DNA of 64,000 bases from Aestuariibaculum lutulentum (lineage in GTDB: Bacteria; Bacteroidota; Bacteroidia; Flavobacteriales; Flavobacteriaceae). Where the stretch lies: positions 2,450,501 to 2,514,500 of the forward strand of contig NZ_CP136709.1 in NCBI RefSeq assembly GCF_032926325.1, written 5' to 3'. Below the pieces are notes generated by a model, which made no database searches, had not been told where the DNA came from, and saw nothing but the letters and a program-made list of their open reading frames with translations. The position numbers and the translations under genes were made by a program. This document shows positions 24,579 through 31,845 of this stretch, piece by piece. How positions within the stretch are numbered: position 1 is the first letter of the stretch; each line of letters starts with the position of its first letter.

Positions 24579-25300
24579 TATTTCACCAGGTTTAACAGGG
24601 TTGTAAAATTGCCTTTGGCTTTGTTGTACTGGGCTTCGTTTACCGGAAATTTACCGTACCAGATGTAGTTGTATAAATAGGAAGTGTAAGCAAAGTTGTC
24701 GCTGAAAGGGGTGTTACTCATTTCATTCAGGTACTCGCTATTGGTCTTGTCGTCTTCAAACTTAATATGGTTTTTTAAGCTCAGATTTTTCAATACCAGC
24801 AGGTAGAAATAGCGAATAGCCAGTCGGTAGTCGCCAAGGTCTTCCGCCTGTTTAATCAATAGACTGATATCGGTATGCTCAATGTTTTCAGAGGTAATCT
24901 CCTGATGATGTGCAATGTTTCGGTTTTGTTTCGACTGAAACCAGCCATTGCCACCTTCCTTAAATAATACGTAAACCAAACCAATGACGGCCAAAGCAAT
25001 CGCGATGTAGAATATAAAGCGCAGCGGCCCTAAATTCATATTCAGGTAATTGTCGTTATTCTGTTCTTTAACCTTAACCTTTTGCTCTTTATAATCCACA
25101 TATTCACCTGAACCTTCCTGTGTATGGCCTACTATATCAATACCTTCATAATTAAAAGTATCGTCACTATATCGTTCCTTAAAATTTTCATCAAATTCGC
25201 GTTCCTGTTTCGGCTCCTGTACAGGTAATCCCGTAACGGTTTGATAGCAGTAAAGCATCAAAACAAGTAGCGTGTAAATATGTAAACGTTTTAATATCAA
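24578..25300 (-). CDS. DUF4129-domain membrane protein
   Basis: 240 aa. A signal or anchor segment (about 5-24) leads to a short charged periplasmic part, one membrane helix at about 93-113 ('FIFYIAIALAVIGLVYVLF'), then a cytoplasmic DUF4129 region with 'DYRLAIRYFYLLVLKNLS' and 'NEMSNTPFSDNFAYTSYLYNY'. The stop and start overlap neighbours on both sides (4 bp with the SpoIIM-like gene), indicating tight coupling in the MoxR operon. Confidence 0.85.
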   Translation of the reverse strand: MILKRLHIYTLLVLMLYCYQTVTGLPVQEPKQEREFDENFKERYSDDTFNYEGIDIVGHTQEGSGEYVDYKEQKVKVKEQNNDNYLNMNLGPLRFIFYIAIALAVIGLVYVLFKEGGNGWFQSKQNRNIAHHQEITSENIEHTDISLLIKQAEDLGDYRLAIRYFYLLVLKNLSLKNHIKFEDDKTNSEYLNEMSNTPFSDNFAYTSYLYNYIWYGKFPVNEAQYNKAKGNFTTLLNLVK

Positions 25301-26280
25301 GGGCGATTTAATATGAGGCTTTGGGTAATTTGTTTCTGAATTTTAAACGGATATATCAGGTAATAGTAGGTAATGATGCTTAGCGTGGTTAAAATAATGC
25401 CTACCGACAGCCAATGCGGCATAATGTTGCTGTAACGGGTAATAAAACCTTCCAGAAAGCCTGCCGAAAAGGTAAACGGAAAGGTACTGATGAGAATCTT
25501 CACACCGGTTTTAGCCCCTTGTTTAAACGAGGTCATGCGGCTATAGGTATTGGGGAATAGAATACTTGCCCCAAGAATTAATCCGGCGGCGGCTTCAATA
25601 ATAATGGCGAAAATTTCCATAGCGCCGTGAATCCAGATACCTCGAACACTCTCCCAGAATACGTCTTTTTCGTAAAAGAAATACTGAAACGAGCCCAGCA
25701 TGATGCAGTTTTTAAACAGGATATATATGGTGCCAATACCACCAAACACCCCAAGAATAAACGAGATAATCCCCACTTTCAGGTTGTTTATGGTAATACC
25801 AATAAAACTCCCCCAGTTACTGCCGCTTTTATACACAGCTACCGGGTCGCCGGCTTCAATATTTTCTATAGACATGTTTACGTAATCGTCGCCCAGAATG
25901 GAACGTACAAATTCACCATCGTTGGCAGCCGATATGGCTCCAATAAAGGTAAAGGCAAAAAAGATGATGAAGGCCACATAAATAAACTTGCGGTACTGGT
26001 AGCAGATTAAAGGGACTTCGGTTTTCCAGAAACTCACCAGTCGATTGCTGTCTTCGCGTTTGGTTTTATAAATTTTCTGAAAAGCTTTGGCGGCCAGCTG
26101 GTTTAAATAAACAATTACCTTACTTTTGGGGTAATAGGTTTGTGCGTAAGCCAGATCGTTAATTACATGAATGTATTGAGAAGCCAGTTCGTCTGCATCT
26201 TTAAAGTCATTATTAAAGATGGCTTTTTCGAAAGCTAACCATTTTTCTTTATTTTGCTTGATGAATGAAACTTCTCTCAT
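25297..26280 (-). CDS. Stage II sporulation protein M-like membrane protein
   Basis: 327 aa. The N-terminal 90 residues are helical and soluble; then about five hydrophobic segments (100-120, 170-195, 215-240, 262-285, 290-310) with 'NNLKVGIISFILGVFGGIG' and 'HGAMEIFAIIIEAAAGLILG', both typical of SpoIIM/DUF95. The organism is not a sporulator; in Bacteroidota this family is part of the MoxR-DUF58 module. It is the first gene of that operon and is divergent from the RDD gene with only 24 bp between. Confidence 0.88.
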   Translation of the reverse strand: MREVSFIKQNKEKWLAFEKAIFNNDFKDADELASQYIHVINDLAYAQTYYPKSKVIVYLNQLAAKAFQKIYKTKREDSNRLVSFWKTEVPLICYQYRKFIYVAFIIFFAFTFIGAISAANDGEFVRSILGDDYVNMSIENIEAGDPVAVYKSGSNWGSFIGITINNLKVGIISFILGVFGGIGTIYILFKNCIMLGSFQYFFYEKDVFWESVRGIWIHGAMEIFAIIIEAAAGLILGASILFPNTYSRMTSFKQGAKTGVKILISTFPFTFSAGFLEGFITRYSNIMPHWLSVGIILTTLSIITYYYLIYPFKIQKQITQSLILNRP

Positions 26281-26304
26281 ATAGGAGATAAATTAAAATA
26301 TAAA

Positions 26305-27024
26305 ATGTCAGAGTTACAAATTAACACGACCCAAAATGTGAAAATAAATTTCAATGCCGCCGGTGCCGGAGAGCGTGTACTGGCGTATGCTATTGACTGG
26401 GCTATTAAAATTGGGTATCTGCTTATTTTGAGTGAGGCGTTTGGGGTGTTCGATGCTATGGATCAATGGTCGCAAATAGCTATTAATACGGTGTTAAGTT
26501 TTCCGGTGATGTTTTATACCCTGGCATTAGAGTCGACGTTACAGGGGCAAACCCTGGGGAAGAAAGCCTTGAAGATTAAGGTGGTGAAGATTGATGGCTA
26601 TCAGGCGTCGTTGTCCGATTATGTGGTGCGCTGGTTTTTTAGAATTGTTGATGTCTTTATCTTCGGACTTGGTTTTTTTGTGATGATCCTCAATAAAAAG
26701 TCGCAGCGTCTGGGTGATATGGCGGCAGGTACGGCAGTGATTAGCCTAAAGGAAAACATAAACATTAACCACACCATTCTGGAAGAGTTGAAGGACGATT
26801 ACGTGCCAACCTACCCGAACGTGATAAAACTAAGTGATAACGATGCCCGCATTATTAAAGAAACCTTTACACAGGCCAAGGCGGCACGCGATTATCAAAC
26901 CTTGATTCGTCTGCGTAAAAAACTGATTGAGGTGGTAGGCATTAAAGACGTGAAGCAAAAAACCGATATGGAGTTTATTGATGTGATTTTAAAAGATTAT
27001 AACTTTTATACCCAGAACATGTAA
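26305..27024 (+). CDS. RDD-family membrane protein
   Basis: 239 aa. RDD signature: 'GAGERVLAYAIDWAIKIGYLL' holds the first R and D, then 'LALESTLQGQTLGKKALKIKVV' and 'LGDMAAGTAVI'. Three or four membrane helices lie in residues 25-140, and a soluble C-terminal tail of about 90 residues follows. Some RDD proteins are transporters; the substrate here is unknown. Divergent from the SpoIIM/MoxR operon, with which RDD genes commonly travel. Confidence 0.9.
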   Translation: MSELQINTTQNVKINFNAAGAGERVLAYAIDWAIKIGYLLILSEAFGVFDAMDQWSQIAINTVLSFPVMFYTLALESTLQGQTLGKKALKIKVVKIDGYQASLSDYVVRWFFRIVDVFIFGLGFFVMILNKKSQRLGDMAAGTAVISLKENININHTILEELKDDYVPTYPNVIKLSDNDARIIKETFTQAKAARDYQTLIRLRKKLIEVVGIKDVKQKTDMEFIDVILKDYNFYTQNM

Positions 27025-27629
27025 TGCTGTATATAATTGACATTTTAGGAACCATTGCCTTTGCTATTTCGGGAGCCTTAGTGGCGTTCGATAAACGCAT
27101 GGATGTGTTTGGTATTTTTATTATTGCCTTTGTAACGGCGGTAGGTGGTGGTACCCTACGCGATTTACTCATTGGGCATACACCGGTAGGCTGGATGAAC
27201 GACCTGACCTATACCTATGTTATTATTGTCTCGACCATTTTTGCTATTGGGTTTCGCAGTAAACTCAACTATTTACGTACCTCTTTATTGTTATTTGATG
27301 CTATTGGTATCGGGTTGTACACCTTAATTGGTTTAGAAAAAGGCGTGGAGTTGCATTTGCACCCCATACTTTGTATAGCTTTAGGTACTATGACGGCCTG
27401 TTTTGGTGGGGTAATACGCGATATTTTGTGTAACGAAATCCCCGTGGTGTTTAGGCGCGAAACCATTTACGCCACCTGCTGTATATTGGGAGGGGTAATG
27501 TATTTTGCTTTAGGGGTTTTGCCGTTAGACCACAATATTGTGTTTTTAGCTTCCGGAACCATTATTATTGCCACGCGTTTACTAGCGGTGCGTTTTAAAA
27601 TTGCTTTGCCTAATATTTATAGGGATTGA
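27024..27629 (+). CDS. TRIC-type trimeric intracellular cation channel family protein
   Basis: 201 aa, mostly membrane: seven hydrophobic segments with the duplicated signature 'ISGALVAFDKRMDVFGI...VGGGTLRDLLIG' in the first half (landmarks AISGAL, GGTLRDLL) and 'GGVIRDILCNEIPVVFRRE' in the second. Bacterial TRIC homologues (formerly UPF0126, YicG) are K+ or cation channels. The start codon shares one base with the RDD stop (TAATG), so they are translationally coupled. Confidence 0.92.
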   Translation: MLYIIDILGTIAFAISGALVAFDKRMDVFGIFIIAFVTAVGGGTLRDLLIGHTPVGWMNDLTYTYVIIVSTIFAIGFRSKLNYLRTSLLLFDAIGIGLYTLIGLEKGVELHLHPILCIALGTMTACFGGVIRDILCNEIPVVFRRETIYATCCILGGVMYFALGVLPLDHNIVFLASGTIIIATRLLAVRFKIALPNIYRD

Positions 27630-27670
27630 TATAAAAAAGAAAATGTCCTAGTTTGATGTTTTATAGATAG

Positions 27671-28531
27671 TTAGTGTGAAGGTTGTTTTTTTATGTTTTC
27701 TGATATAGCAATTATCATAAGTCCTTCTAATGTATAGCGTCTGTAAAATTTCATGAAAGCCATAAATGCTATATATGAAATTGCAGAAAGAATGAGTGTT
27801 AATAGAATATTTTCCATAGTAATTGGCAAAAATCTAATAAACCTAACTATAAAGTAAATTGTTAGTATGTTGAAAATTAAACTAATGGTTCTTAAGAAAC
27901 CGTAAAGTGCAATATAGTTATTCATTTTGATTTGATGTTGCTTACTATTTTCATAAGCATAGTGTGATAGAATTCGGTAGAAATCATATTTTTTACTCTC
28001 TCCTCTATTGTATTTGGTTTTTTGAGACATATTTCTAAAACCAAGATTACCTAAAAGAATATTGGTTTTTAATTTAATTAGGTCAGTTAAAAATGAATCT
28101 AAGGGCTTTGTGTAGAAACTTTTTAAGCCTAATAACTGACCAAAAATCCAATCAAATAAAACGCAAGGAAATAAAAAAATAAATAAACAAATCCTCCATA
28201 ATAATTCTTTCCAATTTGATGAAGATTCCCAATAACCTTGATTTTCAAAGCCAAGTAAATATTTAGAAGGATAACCATATCTCCAGTTAGCATATTTTTC
28301 AATGGTTATTGAAGAAACAAAACTGATTAAATGTCCAGTTGTATAGGCTAAGATTATGAATAAAAAGATGCCTTCTATTTTAACCGAAGAAAAGTTTTTG
28401 ATTAATTCATCGATATTAATTCTCTCTACTTTTTTTAAGTAGTCAATAGTCAATAAAGAATAGATTACAATTGACCCAGGAATAAGATATCCAAGAAAAT
28501 CATATACTGAAAAGGGGTTTTGTTTTATCAT
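27671..28531 (-). CDS. Orphan multi-spanning membrane protein, unknown
   Basis: 286 aa. Opens MIKQNPFSVYDFLGYLIPGSIV. Hydrophobic segments at about 11-30, 50-72, 112-135, 205-230 and 238-262, with a charged cytoplasmic stretch at about 140-200. I recognise no family; 'NPFS-YDFLGY-IPG' openings occur in accessory-genome membrane proteins of uncertain role. The gene is visibly more A+T-rich than the genes on its left and borders a repeat island on its right, suggesting recent acquisition. It has no partner gene. Confidence 0.7.
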   Translation of the reverse strand: MIKQNPFSVYDFLGYLIPGSIVIYSLLTIDYLKKVERINIDELIKNFSSVKIEGIFLFIILAYTTGHLISFVSSITIEKYANWRYGYPSKYLLGFENQGYWESSSNWKELLWRICLFIFLFPCVLFDWIFGQLLGLKSFYTKPLDSFLTDLIKLKTNILLGNLGFRNMSQKTKYNRGESKKYDFYRILSHYAYENSKQHQIKMNNYIALYGFLRTISLIFNILTIYFIVRFIRFLPITMENILLTLILSAISYIAFMAFMKFYRRYTLEGLMIIAISENIKKQPSH

Positions 28532-28655
28532 CGTATGTGTTTTGTTTATCTAAATATACATACTATTCCTACGAACTAAAAATGAATTTATTTGTAGTTT
28601 TAAACAACTCTACATATTACCATTATTCTCGTTTAAAACCACTTTAATAGTACCC

Positions 28656-28732
28656 TTGTTCAGCTAAAGGTGTATTTAAAAAACATAACCCTGAACGAGA
28701 GCTGAACAAACCTCGAACAAAACTGCAACAAA
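28656..28732. repeat. 11-bp phased tandem repeat with inverted copy
   Basis: Four degenerate 11-bp units at 28689, 28700, 28711 and 28722 with consensus nnCTGAACAAA. A reverse-complement copy, TTGTTCAGCT (28656-28665), matches AGCTGAACAA of unit 2 perfectly. Confidence 0.6.
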
Positions 28733-28753
28733 ACCCCTGTTTTTTTGGCTTCA

Positions 28754-28813
28754 GTCCCAAATGGTCTCAAACTGTGTCAATTCGTCTCATTCTGTCTCAT
28801 ATTGTGTCAAATG
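28754..28813. repeat. 10-bp phased tandem repeat, six units
   Basis: Six consecutive 10-mers of form GTsTCAnnnn: GTCCCAAATG, GTCTCAAACT, GTGTCAATTC, GTCTCATTCT, GTCTCATATT, GTGTCAAATG. The constant half repeats once per helical turn while the other four bases vary. Confidence 0.7.
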
Positions 28814-28840
28814 GTTTTATTTTTCGAATTATTTTGTTCA

Positions 28841-28864
28841 TTTCTTTTGCTTGTCCAAAAGAAA
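28841..28864. repeat. Perfect 9-bp hairpin
   Basis: TTTCTTTTG-CTTGTC-CAAAAGAAA, followed by purine-rich AACGAACCAAAGAAAAAG. It looks like a conserved end of a flavobacterial interspersed element. Confidence 0.5.
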
Positions 28865-29093
28865 CGAACCAAAGAAAAAGACCCTCCAACGATAGGCATT
28901 TTTCGGCATACCGAAAACCGCAATGCAAACTCCGCGTCACTGCGTTCCTGAATCTCGGAGCTTTGCCTTGTTATGCTTACGTTGGAGATGAGTTTCTAAC
29001 AATATTTGTTGTTCTTATTTTTGGTTTAAAAGTAGAATTAAAAAGTTGTCTTTTTATATTTGGACCTATGATTTATTTTGTAGTAATATAAGC

Positions 29094-29163
29094 TTTAAGG
29101 CGCAGCTAGGGCAGAGAAGCATGGCCTAGCGTAGCGTTTGCCATGCGCATGCAAAGCCTTAAA
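29094..29163. repeat. Nested inverted repeat (REP-like)
   Basis: The outer arms TTTAAGGC (29094) / GCCTTAAA (29156) are perfect, and the inner arms GCATGGC (29119) / GCCATGC (29140) are perfect. The element folds as one long structure of about 70 nt. A related fragment (GCATGC...GTGTAGCG) occurs near 42218. Confidence 0.55.
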
Positions 29164-29204
29164 ATCAGATATTCAAGAAATGAATCAGAAGTCTAGCTGC
29201 CTGT

Positions 29205-29222
29205 CCTGAGCGGAGTCGAAGG
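29205..29222. repeat. Interspersed CCTGAG-N5-TCGAAGG element
   Basis: CCTGAG-cggag-TCGAAGG is a short element commonly seen dispersed in Bacteroidota intergenic DNA. A relative is CCCTGAG-tttag-CGAAGGG at about 42246-42263. Confidence 0.5.
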
Positions 29223-29604
29223 GTTTGTTACTTTTTTGGGTAATGCAAATCGACGAAGGAGATTCATGAACTCCTTAAATTAAAATATAAAATAGTGAAC
29301 TAAAAAAAGTAAAGGTATTAAGGGGAATAATTTCATTTTGAAAGAAAACAAACCTTGTCACCCTGAACTGGTTTAGCTACGCTGAATCTTCGATTTCAGT
29401 GTATAAATAAGATGTAGTAAAGATGCTGAAATGAATTCAGCATGACAGTTGTGAGAGTTCAGGAGTTTATTATTGACTACGTCGAATCTGCGATTTCCTG
29501 CGTAGGCAGGAATCTATCAAGGAGTACGTATAATGGATGCCTCCTTCCCCAGGCATGATAGTTAACACTTCCGGCATCCGTCACCGGTCCCCAGTTATCA
29601 AACC

Positions 29605-30303
29605 TTACTGTATAATTTCAACATTACGAATGTAAATATTCTTCAAAGGCCAGTCGGCATCATCGGTTTCAACGGCAGCAATTTTATCAATCACATCCAT
29701 ACCTTTGGTAACACGACCAAAAATGGAGAAATCACCATCTAAAAAGTGGGAGCCACCATGTTGCTGCACAATAAAAAACTCGAAAGGCGATGCCAGCTTA
29801 TGCGGGTTGTCAATTTCACTGCTTGGCATAGAAATCACCCCACGATCGTGTTTAAAACCACGTTTGGTATCGGCAGGTAATAAATAACGTCCAATATTGG
29901 CACGTTTTCTACCCACTTCAATATCGTCACTACTGCCCGCCTGAACCATAAAGTTATTAATCACACGGTAAAACTGGGTGCCGTTAAAATACTTCTGTTT
30001 GGTTAAAAAGATAAAATTAGCACGGTGGTATTTGGTTTCTTCAAACAATAAAATCTCGATATCGCCAAAGTCGGTAGTAATACGCACTTTATTTTCCTTA
30101 TTCTCTTCGCCGTACTTTAAAAAGAACTCCATGGCATTCTTATCGGTAAGTTTTGGGTAGGTACGTTTTTTAGGTTCTACCAGTTTCGGTTTGTCGGCTG
30201 CGGTTTCAGTCTTCAGCTCTTGGGTCTTATTTTTTTGTTTAGATTGTTTATCTTCACAATTCAGAAATAAACAGGAAAGACATAAAAACAAGATAAAGCG
30301 CAT
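29605..30303 (-). CDS. Cyclophilin-type peptidyl-prolyl isomerase, lipoprotein
   Basis: 232 aa from the ATG at 30303, chosen over a start at 30378 because it opens on a lipoprotein signal (MRFILFLCLSCLFLNC, Cys16). After a Lys/Glu-rich linker (17-50) comes the cyclophilin fold with 'TDFGDIEILLFEETKYHRANF', 'GTQFYRVINNFMVQAGS', and 'FSIFGRVTKGMDVIDKI'. It catalyses cis-trans proline isomerisation in exported proteins at the periplasmic face. Divergent from the NUDIX gene with a 5-bp gap. Confidence 0.9.
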   Translation of the reverse strand: MRFILFLCLSCLFLNCEDKQSKQKNKTQELKTETAADKPKLVEPKKRTYPKLTDKNAMEFFLKYGEENKENKVRITTDFGDIEILLFEETKYHRANFIFLTKQKYFNGTQFYRVINNFMVQAGSSDDIEVGRKRANIGRYLLPADTKRGFKHDRGVISMPSSEIDNPHKLASPFEFFIVQQHGGSHFLDGDFSIFGRVTKGMDVIDKIAAVETDDADWPLKNIYIRNVEIIQ

Positions 30304-30308
30304 AGTGT

Positions 30309-30956
30309 ATGAATTTTGATGAATTTTTAAAAGTTGCTTCAAAAATAAAAAATATACCACTACCAGCCGAATCTGCACAGTTTAAAATGGTACCCACGTT
30401 TCGTCGTGAAGAATTACGTATGCAACGTGAAGCCATAAAACAGGCACGGCAGGCAGGCGTTATGGCTTTGTTTTATCCTGATAGCTCACATATTACCAAT
30501 ATTATTTTAATCTTACGGAAGACTTACAAAGGGGTGCATTCGGCACAGGTGGGCTTTCCCGGAGGTAAGCTGGAAGACGACGATGCCTCGATAGAAGCGG
30601 CTGCTGTACGTGAAACGTTTGAAGAGGTAGGCGTACCGGAGCAAAATATAAAAGTATTACGCCAGTTAACCGAGGTGTATATTCCGCCAAGTAATTTTTA
30701 TGTGTTTCCGTTTATCGGGGTGTGTCATGAAACGCCTCAGTTTATAAAGCAGGATGAAGAAGTTGAAGCGCTTATTGAAGTGGCTTTAAGCGATTTTTTA
30801 GACGATGCGAACGTGATTGCCAAAACCCTGCAAACGTCTTATAGTCCTGAAGTTGAGGTGCCTGCCTTTAAATTGAACGATTATGTGGTGTGGGGAGCTA
30901 CCGCCATGATGCTGAGTGAAATAAAAGACTTATTAAAAACGGCCATAGTAGTCTAA
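30309..30956 (+). CDS. NUDIX hydrolase, CoA pyrophosphatase-like
   Basis: 215 aa. The NUDIX box is intact: GGKLEDDDASIEAAAVRE followed by TFEEVGV (GX5EX7REUXEEXGU, about residues 84-106). The region before it, 'SHITNIILILRKTYKGVHSAQVGFPGG', matches the CoA-specific subgroup (NudL/YeaB), which cleaves CoA and its esters to 4'-phosphopantetheine and 3',5'-ADP. It is divergent from the cyclophilin gene. Confidence 0.88.
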   Translation: MNFDEFLKVASKIKNIPLPAESAQFKMVPTFRREELRMQREAIKQARQAGVMALFYPDSSHITNIILILRKTYKGVHSAQVGFPGGKLEDDDASIEAAAVRETFEEVGVPEQNIKVLRQLTEVYIPPSNFYVFPFIGVCHETPQFIKQDEEVEALIEVALSDFLDDANVIAKTLQTSYSPEVEVPAFKLNDYVVWGATAMMLSEIKDLLKTAIVV

Positions 30957-30965
30957 TAGATTTAT

Positions 30966-30973
30966 TACTTTTG
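30966..30973 (+). promoter_or_regulatory. -7 box (TACTTTTG) of the acyltransferase gene
   Basis: An exact TAnnTTTG match 35 bp before the ATG at 31009, immediately after the NUDIX stop. It argues that translation starts at ATG 31009 and not at the TTG 15 bp earlier. Confidence 0.55.
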
Positions 30974-31008
30974 TAGCTGCTAACTAAATTTATTTGAGGC
31001 ACGATTTT

Positions 31009-31806
31009 ATGGGGTTGTTTAAAAGAAATCCGTTTGGACATATACTTATTGTAAAGAAGTGGTTAATTCGCGTGTTGGGCGCCATGACGCATCAGCGCTT
31101 TCGCGGATTTAACGAACTACAAATCGAAGGTTCTGAAATCATCAAAAATCTTCCGGATAAAAACGTGTTGTTTATTTCTAATCACCAGACGTATTTTGCC
31201 GATGTGGTGGCTATGTTTCACGTGTTTAACGCGAGTTTAAGTGGCCGTGTCGATTCTATAAAAAATGTAGGCTACCTGTGGCACCCAAAACTGAACATTT
31301 ATTACGTAGCAGCTAAGGAAACCATGAAAGCAGGTTTACTGCCTAAAGTATTAGCTTATGTGGGGTCGGTAAGTATTGAGCGTACATGGCGATCGGAAGG
31401 TAAAGATGTAAACCGTCAGGTGCGTATGAGTGATATTTCGAATATTGGTAAGGCACTGGACGATGGTTGGGTAATTACGTTTCCGCAGGGAACAACCACG
31501 CCGTTTAAACCGATTCGAAAAGGAACGGCTCATATTATAAAACGTTACAAACCTGTTGTGGTGCCTATTGTTATTGATGGGTTCCGCCGTTCGTTCGATA
31601 AAAAAGGATTACGCATTAAGAAGAAGAACATTCTTCAAAGCATGGAGATTAAAGCGCCGTTAGAGATTGATTACGATAACGAAACTACCGATGATATCGT
31701 AAAAAAAATAGAATTTGCTATCGAGCAACATCCATCGTTTTTAAAAGTGATTCCTCAAAAAGAATTAGAGGCACAGGAGGAATTGAATAAACTTAGAGAG
31801 TGGTAG
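31009..31806 (+). CDS. 1-acyl-sn-glycerol-3-phosphate acyltransferase-like protein (PlsC family)
   Basis: 265 aa from ATG 31009. Acyltransferase motifs: block I NHQTYFAD (HX4D type; His and Asp present), a middle block with 'VSIERTWRSEG', and block III TFPQGTTTP, in which Gln replaces the usual Glu of FPEGT. The Gln for Glu change is a mild oddity in the substrate-binding block. The predicted role is acylation of a lysophospholipid at the inner membrane. A promoter box precedes it. Confidence 0.82.
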   Translation: MGLFKRNPFGHILIVKKWLIRVLGAMTHQRFRGFNELQIEGSEIIKNLPDKNVLFISNHQTYFADVVAMFHVFNASLSGRVDSIKNVGYLWHPKLNIYYVAAKETMKAGLLPKVLAYVGSVSIERTWRSEGKDVNRQVRMSDISNIGKALDDGWVITFPQGTTTPFKPIRKGTAHIIKRYKPVVVPIVIDGFRRSFDKKGLRIKKKNILQSMEIKAPLEIDYDNETTDDIVKKIEFAIEQHPSFLKVIPQKELEAQEELNKLREW

Positions 31807-31845
31807 ACTAAGCCATTCTCTCTGGTCTTTTCACGACACAGCTAC

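Larger units (their letters stand above)
28532..29604. other. 1.07-kb non-coding repeat island
   Basis: No convincing gene. It contains an 11-bp phased repeat (28689-28732), a 10-bp phased repeat (28754-28813), a perfect hairpin (28841-28864), a nested inverted repeat (29094-29163), and interspersed elements of the CCTGAG...TCGAAGG and GTCA-CCCTGAA type (29205-29222, about 29357-29447). The two apparent forward frames here (about 28745-29091) are products of the repeats and have no start signal or coding character. Confidence 0.65.

Noticed and set aside
25297..26280. SpoIIM-like gene as a sign of sporulation
   Set aside because: All other markers are Gram-negative Bacteroidota; in this group the family belongs to MoxR/DUF58 operons.
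28754..28813. CRISPR array
   Set aside because: The repeated unit is only 6 bp in a 10-bp period, with 4-bp variable parts; there are no cas genes.
28745..29091. Two overlapping forward frames (68 and 105 codons) in the repeat island
   Set aside because: They run through the 10-bp array and palindromes, have Ser/Arg-rich or Cys-rich translations without a coherent fold, and lack promoter or start signals.
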